Shown: positions 7,596-12,434 of the stretch, one piece after another
Position numbering within the stretch: the stretch's first letter is position 1
Layout: every line of letters starts with the position of its first letter
Assembly: GCA_018065765.1 (NCBI GenBank)
Contig: JAGHSR010000080.1
Span: 1 to 12,434, forward strand
Source of the DNA: Candidatus Colicola coprequi
Lineage (GTDB): Bacteria; Bacteroidota; Bacteroidia; Bacteroidales; Paludibacteraceae
Reading direction: 5' to 3'
DNA length: 12,434 nucleotides
The notes under the pieces: model-generated
Database searches by the model: none
Told to the model about the DNA's origin: nothing
What the model saw: only the letters and a program-made list of their open reading frames with translations
Program-made: the position numbers and the translations under genes

Positions 7596-7880
7596 TTAGA
7601 GACTGGAGAAAATAATGGCGGCTATCATGTAGGGGAAAGCACCTATCAGCACCCCTTTACTCAAGTTCCATGTGTTGGTGGTGTAGAAAACAAAGATGAG
7701 TGCCAGATTGGGAAACACGCTCACGAGTAGCAACTTGCTCAGCAGAGGTGCGATGTAGTCCACCTCAAATAGGGACAGGGATTTCCAAAGATCGTAGTGA
7801 TCAAGGTAAACGCAACCAAAAATCGCCGGCAATAGCAGTCCCAGCGTTATTCCTATCCAATATTTATCCAGTTGTCTCAC
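7596..7880 (-). CDS. Small three-helix membrane protein, unknown function
   Basis: This encodes 94 residues with about three membrane segments (roughly 8-26, 43-66 and 75-93), joined by short charged or aromatic turns such as YLDHYDLWKS. I do not recognise a family. The gene sits tightly between surE (8 bases upstream) and lpxB (5 bases downstream). It starts with GTG; no ATG in this frame is available after surE, and an AGGTG-like stretch overlaps the start. The hydrophobic pattern, the close fit between two housekeeping genes and the lack of an alternative frame support a real gene. A role in lipid A or envelope assembly is only guilt by association. Confidence 0.75.
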   Translation of the reverse strand: MRQLDKYWIGITLGLLLPAIFGCVYLDHYDLWKSLSLFEVDYIAPLLSKLLLVSVFPNLALIFVFYTTNTWNLSKGVLIGAFPYMIAAIIFSSL

Positions 7881-7888
7881 CTGTTTTT

Positions 7889-8638
7889 TTACATTGCGTT
7901 GTAATTGGTCATATCCAGTTGAACGGGTTGAATACTCAAATAGCCGTGTTCAATCGCCCAAATATCCGTGTCTTGTGCTTCGGGTTCATGGTTGACAAAA
8001 TTGCCTACCAATATATAATAGGTCTCGCCGTTCTCATCCACGTGCGGTTCCAACTCTTTTTCCCAATGGGCAGCGCATTGCCGCGTCCACCGGATTCCTG
8101 CGATAGGACCGGTTGGCGCATTGATATTGTAGCACGTGCCTTTGGGAAAATCGCCATCTATTAGATGACGGGTCAATTCGGGGATATAGGGCTCCAAATA
8201 ACTGAAATCCGGATGGTCGGTGTGGTCATTGATGGAGAAACCGATGGCAGGGATGTTGTGCTCTGCTGCCACCAAACAAGCACCCATCGTACCTGAGTAT
8301 ATCAGATTGACTGAGGCGTTATGCCCGTGGTTGATACCGCTGACCAACACATCGATACGGCTCTCGTCCCCTTCATAGATGGCATTGATAGCGAGTTTGA
8401 TGCAGTCTGCCGGATTGCCGTTGGTCGTATAGACATCCACATTATCGGGCAGATCCGTTGCAGCGGTTTCCACTTTTCTCAAGTACATGGGTTTCGCTAC
8501 GGTGATAGCGGTACTACGCCCACTGCGAGCACCATCGGGAGCCACTACGGTGACATGTCCCAACGTACTCATCAGACGAGCCAGTGTCACAATACCCTTA
8601 GCTCCCCAACCGTCATCGTTACTAATCAGTATCTCCAT
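7889..8638 (-). CDS. surE: 5'-nucleotidase SurE
   Basis: SurE is a metal-dependent phosphatase that acts on nucleoside 5'-monophosphates (and short polyphosphate in some species) in the cytoplasm and is linked to stationary-phase survival. The 249-residue protein carries SNDDG (6-10) with metal ligands D8 and D9, SGRST (39-43) with S39, and NGNPADC (73-79). It also has VSGINHGHN (99-107) with N103, and YSGTMGA. All family ligands are present. It starts two bases after glmM ends, so it is in the same operon. Confidence 0.95.
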   Translation of the reverse strand: MEILISNDDGWGAKGIVTLARLMSTLGHVTVVAPDGARSGRSTAITVAKPMYLRKVETAATDLPDNVDVYTTNGNPADCIKLAINAIYEGDESRIDVLVSGINHGHNASVNLIYSGTMGACLVAAEHNIPAIGFSINDHTDHPDFSYLEPYIPELTRHLIDGDFPKGTCYNINAPTGPIAGIRWTRQCAAHWEKELEPHVDENGETYYILVGNFVNHEPEAQDTDIWAIEHGYLSIQPVQLDMTNYNAM

Positions 8639-8640
8639 AC

Positions 8641-10026
8641 TTACATCTCCATTAGCGCATTAACGCGGTCAATGATTTGTCCTGCCAATTGGTCAGCCAG
8701 TACCATCGAGGCTGCCTCGCTATACACGCGAACAATGGGTTCGGTGTTGCTCTTGCGCAGGTGTACCCAACCGTTGGCAAAGTCAATCTTCACACCATCT
8801 ATATCGTTGACGCGTTCGTCCTTGTAGATGCTTTTGATGGTAGCCAATATCTCGTCCACATTAGTGGTCGGCGTGAGGTCTATGCGGTTTTTGGAAATGC
8901 AGTAGTTCGGGAATGTCTTTCTCAGTTCGCTCACCTTGATATCTTTCTTGGCAAGGCTGGTCAGGAATAGTGCTATCCCTACCAATGCGTCGCGCCCGTA
9001 GTGGCACTCGGGGTAGATGACACCGCCGTTGCCTTCGCCACCGATGACGGCGTTGGTCTTTTTCATCAACGTGGTCACGTTCACCTCACCCACTGCGCTT
9101 GCGTTGTATTCGCCGCCATGCTGACGGGTTACGTCGCTCAATGCTCGGGTGGAGGAGAGGTTGCTCACCGTATTGCCGGGGGTCTGGCTCAGTACGTAGT
9201 CTGCTACGCTGACCAAGGTGTATTCTTCGCCGAACATGTCGCCGTTCTCGCAGATGATAGCCAAACGATCTACATCAGGATCGACCACAAAACCCACATC
9301 GGCTTTGCCGGAACGAAGCAGGTCGCTTATTTCCGTCAAGTGTTGGGGCAGGGGTTCCGGATTGTGCGCAAAGTGACCGGTTGGCTCGCAGTTCAGTGTG
9401 ATAATGTTTTTCACACCCAATGCCTTCAGTACGGCAGGGATAGCGAGACCGCCTACCGAATTGACGCAGTCAATCGCTACGGTGAAGTTCTTTTTCTCGA
9501 TGGCAGCTTTGTCCACCAGTTTCAGTCCCAACACTTGTTCGATGTGATAGGGTAGGTAGTCCTTGTTCGTCAGATGTCCCAAGTTATCTACTTCTGCAAA
9601 GGTGAATGCTTCATCTTCAGCAATCTTCAGTACCTCTTTCCCTTCTGCATCGTTGAGGAACTCCCCTTTTTCGTTCAGCAGTTTGAGTGCGTTCCATTGT
9701 TTGGGATTGTGACTGGCTGTCAAGATGATACCGCCGGCTGCTTTTTCGCCGGTTACTGCCAACTCGGTAGTTGGTGTGGATGCCAAACCGATGTTTACTA
9801 CATCGTAACCCATGCCGAGTAATGTACCTGTTACCAGCAGGTTAACCATTTCGCCGGAAATACGTGCATCACGACCTACTACAATGGTGTTGTTGTTTGG
9901 CATTTGTGCGCGACGTTGCGTAGCGTATGCTGCTGTAAAGCGCACAATGTCAACAGGACTCAATCCTTCACTCACGTGGCCACCTATCGTACCACGAATA
10001 CCTGAAATACTTTTTACCAGACTCAT
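8641..10026 (-). CDS. glmM: Phosphoglucosamine mutase-like phosphohexomutase
   Basis: Alpha-D-phosphohexomutases move phosphate between C6 and C1 of a sugar; GlmM does so on glucosamine-phosphate for UDP-GlcNAc synthesis. The 461-residue protein has the phosphoserine loop TASHNP (103-108) with S105, the metal loop DPDVDR (249-254), the sugar loop GGEGNGGV (329-336) and the phosphate-binding RKSNTEP (424-430). The sugar loop GEGNGG and the start KSISGIRGTIGG differ from E. coli GlmM (TDGIRG) and look more like the second phosphoglucosamine/phosphomannomutase type. Substrate is therefore less sure than fold. Lying in one operon with lpxB, which uses a UDP-GlcNAc-derived sugar, supports GlmM. 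It has an A-rich leader (AAAAAAATAAAGAT) before its ATG and an 18-base repeat array just upstream. Confidence 0.82.
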   Translation of the reverse strand: MSLVKSISGIRGTIGGHVSEGLSPVDIVRFTAAYATQRRAQMPNNNTIVVGRDARISGEMVNLLVTGTLLGMGYDVVNIGLASTPTTELAVTGEKAAGGIILTASHNPKQWNALKLLNEKGEFLNDAEGKEVLKIAEDEAFTFAEVDNLGHLTNKDYLPYHIEQVLGLKLVDKAAIEKKNFTVAIDCVNSVGGLAIPAVLKALGVKNIITLNCEPTGHFAHNPEPLPQHLTEISDLLRSGKADVGFVVDPDVDRLAIICENGDMFGEEYTLVSVADYVLSQTPGNTVSNLSSTRALSDVTRQHGGEYNASAVGEVNVTTLMKKTNAVIGGEGNGGVIYPECHYGRDALVGIALFLTSLAKKDIKVSELRKTFPNYCISKNRIDLTPTTNVDEILATIKSIYKDERVNDIDGVKIDFANGWVHLRKSNTEPIVRVYSEAASMVLADQLAGQIIDRVNALMEM

Positions 10027-10050
10027 ATCTTTATTTTTTTTTATTGTTAA

Positions 10051-10202
10051 CGTTCCCGTTATGGTTATGTTTTTCGTTATGGTTATGGTTCCCGTTATGG
10101 TTATGTTTTTCGTTATGGTTATGTTTTTCGTTATGGTTATGTTTTTCGTTAGGTTATGTTTTTCGTTATGGTTATGGTTTTCGTTAGGTTATGGTTTTCG
10201 TT
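10051..10202. repeat. Eight-unit 18-base tandem array upstream of glmM
   Basis: Eight units run from 10057 to 10198, with part units at both ends. The consensus is CGTTATGGTTATGTTTTT on the + strand. Six units are 18 bases; two (10147-10163 and 10182-10198) are 17, each having lost one T and one A around TATGG to give TAGG. Two units end GGTTTT and one GGTTCC in place of GTTTTT. Each unit is itself built from three hexamer-like parts (CGTTAT, GGTTAT, GTTTTT). The array ends 24 bases before the glmM start, so it would be in its leader or promoter region. No TAnnTTTG box was found here on the - strand. Confidence 0.9.
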
Positions 10203-10204
10203 CT

Positions 10205-10338
10205 CCCCTTTGGGCTGTAGCAAGCCTTGCTTGCGATTAGTAGTCCCAACGGGACGATTAGTAAGCAGCTCTGCTGCTGAATTGTAGGTGGCTCTGCCTC
10301 CGATTAGTCGCCCGCAAGGGCTCCCCCCCCAGCGGGAC
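10205..10338. repeat. String of mini-hairpins joined by GATTAGTA-like linkers
   Basis: Consecutive short palindromes with 3-4 base loops are: GCAAGC-CTT-GCTTGC (10220-10234), GTCCC-AAC-GGGAC (10243-10255), AGCAGC-TCT-GCTGCT (10264-10278), GGTGGC-TCT-GCCTCC with one T-T mismatch (10287-10301), and GCCC-GCAA-GGGC (10310-10321). Weaker ones flank them: CCC-CTTT-GGG near 10205 and CCC-AGC-GGG near 10328. Linkers are GATTAGTA (10235, 10256), GAATTGTA (10279) and GATTAGTC (10302). The period is 21-23 bases. Stem sequences differ while pairing is kept. The string ends at the stop codon of the DUF4827-like gene. No protein-coding content is seen. Confidence 0.85.
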
Positions 10339-10339
10339 C

Positions 10340-10876
10340 TCAATGCCTCTTGATCTTAAACGACAAGTCAAACACGTATGGGATGACGGAGTAGTTGGCG
10401 TTGGAGAAACCTAATTTGCTTGGGCAGATGATTCGGCACTCGCTGCCGGAGTATTTCATCTGCTTGATAGCGAGGTGCCATGCCGTGCAGGCTTTGGTAT
10501 CGCTGATATTCAGATAGCGGAACTCCACCGGATAACCGCCATCGTCCGTTGTCCAGTAGGAGATAGTGTCAGCGTATGCGTCGAGACTGAATTGGCGGTA
10601 GCGTAGCACGATTTGGTCGCCATCTTTGACAGCCAACGAATTGGTATCACCCTGATGGCTCAGGTGGTAGTAGAAGTAGTCATAACCTTCCATTGCCAGA
10701 AAGTCTTTCTCACCCCATACGGTAGGTTCTTCGTTGATTATGTTAATTCCCTCCCGCTTGATGTATTCGTTGATGAGAGCTTTTTCTTTCTTGAGGTCAC
10801 TGGAGTAGGTGCTGGAGTTGTCTTTGCAGGAGCACAGCGTCACTACTCCCAATAGTAGGATAACAATTTTCTTCAT
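10340..10876 (-). CDS. DUF4827-like (FKBP-like) lipoprotein
   Basis: This is a 178-residue predicted lipoprotein. The start is taken at the ATG at 10876, giving MKKIVILLLGVVTLCSC with the lipidated cysteine at 17. The open frame runs 16 codons further upstream, partly into the 7-base repeat array, but that would spoil the signal peptide. The mature part has GDQIVLRYRQFSLD (about 86-99) and a C-terminal half with AWHLAIKQMKYSGSECRIICPSKLGF, then a strand ending YVFDLSFKIK. This order matches the FKBP core (a Met-Lys-Gly-like turn, then a Pro-Ser loop, then a final strand), but the usual PPIase residues are partly missing. I associate the pattern with DUF4827 of Bacteroidales. The neighbouring gene is a clearer FKBP lipoprotein, so the two may be distant paralogues. 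The enzyme activity is uncertain. Confidence 0.75.
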   Translation of the reverse strand: MKKIVILLLGVVTLCSCKDNSSTYSSDLKKEKALINEYIKREGINIINEEPTVWGEKDFLAMEGYDYFYYHLSHQGDTNSLAVKDGDQIVLRYRQFSLDAYADTISYWTTDDGGYPVEFRYLNISDTKACTAWHLAIKQMKYSGSECRIICPSKLGFSNANYSVIPYVFDLSFKIKRH

Positions 10877-10900
10877 ATTCAGTTTTTTTACTTTTACTTT

Positions 10901-11159
10901 CATTCTCCATTCTCCATTTTGCATTTTTCATTTTGCATTTTGCATTCTCCATTCTCCCCTCTCCACTCTCCATTCTCCACTCTCCACTCTCCACTCTCCA
11001 CTCTCCATTTTGCATTTTGCATTTTGCATTCTGCATTTTGCATTCTGCATTTTGCATTCTGCATTTTGCATTCTCCACTCTCCACTCTCCATTCTCCATT
11101 TTGCATTTTGCATTTTGCATTTTGCATTTTGCATTCTACATTCTCAATTCTACATTCTC
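10901..11159. repeat. 37-unit heptamer tandem array
   Basis: Exactly 37 seven-base units (259 bases) occur without a single insertion or deletion. Unit types on the + strand are CATTTTG, CATTCTC, CACTCTC and CATTCTG, plus rare CATTTTT, CCCTCTC, CATTCTA and AATTCTA; the consensus is CAYTYTS. Similar units cluster: CACTCTC runs at 10978-11005, CATTTTG runs at 11097-11131, and CATTCTG alternates with CATTTTG at 11020-11068. The array fills almost the whole gap between the two lipoprotein genes; its last unit contains the FKBP stop codon. It has no stop in any frame, which creates false open frames on both strands. It resembles the short tandem heptamer repeats (STRR) known from cyanobacteria. 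Confidence 0.97.
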
Positions 11160-11799
11160 ATCTCACTTCCACTTCTATTCGTACATTGGTGTAGGGTGGC
11201 ACATTGTGTCCCCCTGTTCCGCCAAAAGCCACATACCAGGGGGCAAGTATGCTCACATGCTGTCCATGTTCCATTTCCGATAGCACTTCCACGACGGCTT
11301 GTGCATGTTCTATTTTGCCTATCGTTTGTGTTTGTGCTACATGCTCGTATAGGGTGCTATCCAATCCATAAACGGCGATATGTATTTCCACCTGTTCGCC
11401 CTCTTGCAGAGGGTGATCCACCGTTTTGAGCCCTCGTGTCCAAAAACCTGTTTCGTTGAGAGCGTACCCTTCGCTATACTGTGCTACCTGCCTATCGGCT
11501 TCCTCTGCCAGGTGCTGATTGATCTCAATGAGCTGCAATAGCGTGGTGTCGGTGCGGGTACGTTGCCCATTGCGGGTGCTGGGACTTTGTGCACCCGTCT
11601 TAGGTGTGCAACTGCACAAAACGCCTATGACGCCTAACCAAATTATTATTTTCGTTTTCGTTATCGTATAGTCTTTTTCGCCGCATGGCTTACCCAAATG
11701 AGCTCGCAAGAGGTCATTTGGAGAGGAGGAGCAACGGAGCGCTTCGTCTTGCAAGGCAAGACCATTTAGCGGAGTTTGTGACGACGACGTTATCGTCAT
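11158..11799 (-). CDS. FKBP-type peptidyl-prolyl isomerase lipoprotein (GldI-like)
   Basis: FKBP-type isomerases speed proline cis-trans turning in proteins; lipoprotein versions work in the periplasm or outer membrane of Bacteroidota. The open frame of 213 codons begins at an ATG that overlaps the rfbA stop (ATGA). Residues 48-64 form a hydrophobic signal segment ending VLCSC (lipidated C64). A helix follows at about 85-105, and the FKBP domain fills the C-terminal half, with APWYVAFGGTGGHNVPP and a final strand VRIEVEVR. A normal signal peptide would start MTITKTKIII, but 43 extra codons (5-47) separate MTIT from KTKIII. These come from an inserted element with a 9-base direct repeat. The protein may be made with a long extension, from an internal TTG (codon 31 or 35), or poorly. 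Confidence 0.8.
   Translation of the reverse strand: MTITSSSQTPLNGLALQDEALRCSSSPNDLLRAHLGKPCGEKDYTITKTKIIIWLGVIGVLCSCTPKTGAQSPSTRNGQRTRTDTTLLQLIEINQHLAEEADRQVAQYSEGYALNETGFWTRGLKTVDHPLQEGEQVEIHIAVYGLDSTLYEHVAQTQTIGKIEHAQAVVEVLSEMEHGQHVSILAPWYVAFGGTGGHNVPPYTNVRIEVEVR
11659..11796. mobile_element. Small palindrome-rich insert with 9-base direct repeats (MITE/REP-like)
   Basis: The 9-base sequence CGTTATCGT occurs at 11659-11667 and 11788-11796, flanking a 120-base insert (11668-11787). Without the insert and one repeat copy (129 bases, 43 codons) the FKBP gene would read directly from its ATGA start into its signal peptide, so the repeats look like a target-site duplication. Inside are two strong hairpins. 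One is CCAAATGA/TCATTTGG (11694-11701 and 11714-11721) with an inner CTC-GCAA-GAG. The other is GTCTTGC-AAG-GCAAGAC (11746-11762). No clear terminal inverted repeats and no transposase are seen. It could be a non-autonomous element or a hairpin-type genomic repeat. Confidence 0.6.
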
Positions 11800-12434
11800 T
11801 TAGCCAAATGCTCCAAGTACCTGCCGTAAGCGGTTTTCATCTCTTGTCCGAGTGCACGGAGTTGGTCGGTGCTAATCCAACCATTGCGCCAAGCGATTTC
11901 TTCGATGCAGGCTACATAAAAACCTTGCCGGTTTTGTATCGTGGCAATGAAATTGCCGGCATCCAGCAGACTGTCGCAGTTGCCGGTATCTAACCATGCA
12001 AAGCCGCGCCCAAAGAGCTTGACTTGCAGCGAACCTTCCTCCAAATAGAGACGGTTGAGGTCGGTTATCTCGTACTCTCCGCGTGCAGATGGCTTGAGGT
12101 CAGCGGCTTTGTCGCAGACGGTCTTGTCGTAGAAGTACAGACCGGGTACAGCGTAGTTGCTCTTGGGCTGCTGCGGCTTTTCTTCCAAAGAAAGCACTTT
12201 GCCATTCTCATCAAACTCCACAACACCATAGGCACGTGGGTCAGTCACTTCGTAACCAAAGATGCAGGCACCTTGACCGTTCTCACCTTGTGCTACCGCC
12301 TCGCGGAGCATCGTCTTGAATCCTTGACCATAGAACATGTTGTCACCCAGTATAAGGCAACCCGGTTCGCCATTCAGAAACTCCTTGCCCAACACAAACG
12401 CTTGTGCCAAACCGTTGGGAACCAATTGCACTTT
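11796..12434 (-). CDS. rfbA: Glucose-1-phosphate thymidylyltransferase (partial, N-terminus outside window)
   Basis: RfbA/RmlA makes dTDP-glucose from glucose-1-phosphate and dTTP, the first step to dTDP-rhamnose for O-antigen or other surface sugars. The window holds the C-terminal 212 codons; the family is about 290 long, so roughly the first 80 residues, with the GGxGTRL nucleotide site, lie beyond 12434. Visible motifs include ILGDNMFYG, EEKPQQPKSNYAVPGLYFYD, RGEYEITDLNRLYLEEGSLQV and GFAWLDTGNCDSLLDAGNFI, all typical of RmlA. The stop overlaps the FKBP start (ATGA), suggesting translational coupling, at least before the insert arrived. The rest of a dTDP-rhamnose cluster is not in the window. 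Confidence 0.95.
   Translation of the reverse strand, partial: KVQLVPNGLAQAFVLGKEFLNGEPGCLILGDNMFYGQGFKTMLREAVAQGENGQGACIFGYEVTDPRAYGVVEFDENGKVLSLEEKPQQPKSNYAVPGLYFYDKTVCDKAADLKPSARGEYEITDLNRLYLEEGSLQVKLFGRGFAWLDTGNCDSLLDAGNFIATIQNRQGFYVACIEEIAWRNGWISTDQLRALGQEMKTAYGRYLEHLAK

Noticed and set aside
9001..9555. 184-codon open frame on the + strand inside glmM
   Set aside because: It is antisense to a clear gene and has no motifs.
10149..10343. 64-codon frame on the - strand through the hairpin string and 18-base array
   Set aside because: The predicted protein is only translated repeat (NHNLTKTITITK and similar), with no hydrophobic or domain pattern.
10051..11159. CRISPR array
   Set aside because: Units are 7, 18 or about 22 bases with no unique spacers of 30 bases or more, and no cas genes are near.
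10797..11429. Several open frames on both strands through the heptamer array
   Set aside because: A 7-base unit without stop triplets leaves all frames open. The proteins would be pure MQNAKC- or ILHFAFC-type repeats.

Overview
The window looks like a compact stretch of chromosome from a Bacteroidales bacterium (Bacteroidota). Several things point that way. The first gene has a Bacteroidota-type promoter (TTTG, 20-base gap, TAnnTTTG). Starts are A-rich and lack strong Shine-Dalgarno sites. There are several small lipoproteins of families I know from this phylum (DUF4296-like, DUF4827-like, and a GldI-like FKBP). Lipid A genes show a Gram-negative envelope. Genus cannot be told from this window.

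Left part, + strand (1-4812): prfB (release factor 2) - holA (DNA polymerase III delta) - metK (SAM synthase) - lspA (lipoprotein signal peptidase) - a DUF4296-like lipoprotein. prfB carries no programmed frameshift. The 79-base holA-metK gap holds a sequence that closely resembles the SAM-II riboswitch core and ends directly on the metK start codon. The operon ends in an intrinsic terminator that lies inside the 3' end of the convergent gene tcdA.

Middle, - strand (4657-10026), read right to left: glmM-like phosphohexomutase - surE - small membrane protein - lpxB - CapA-family protein - tcdA. Gaps are only 2 to 25 bases, so this is very probably one operon. GlmM feeds UDP-GlcNAc synthesis and LpxB builds the lipid A disaccharide, so part of the operon serves the outer membrane. 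SurE (nucleotidase) and TcdA (tRNA modification) are housekeeping passengers.

Right part, - strand (10027-12434): a DUF4827-like lipoprotein, an FKBP-type peptidyl-prolyl isomerase lipoprotein, and the 3' part of rfbA (glucose-1-phosphate thymidylyltransferase), cut by the window edge. Here the gene boundaries are loaded with four different repeats: (a) an 18-base tandem array just upstream of glmM; (b) a string of mini-hairpins with different stems but a constant GATTAGTA-like linker; (c) 37 uninterrupted 7-base units between the two lipoprotein genes; (d) a 120-base palindrome-rich insert, flanked by a 9-base direct repeat, that has landed in frame at the very start of the FKBP gene. Elsewhere in the window the intergenic gaps are nearly empty. 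I found no standard promoter in these repeat regions, so the - strand genes may all be read from upstream of rfbA.

The best candidates for something new are the SAM-II-like leader of metK, the covarying hairpin string at 10205-10338, and the in-frame palindromic insert at 11659-11796. No RNA genes, CRISPR array or complete transposon were seen.
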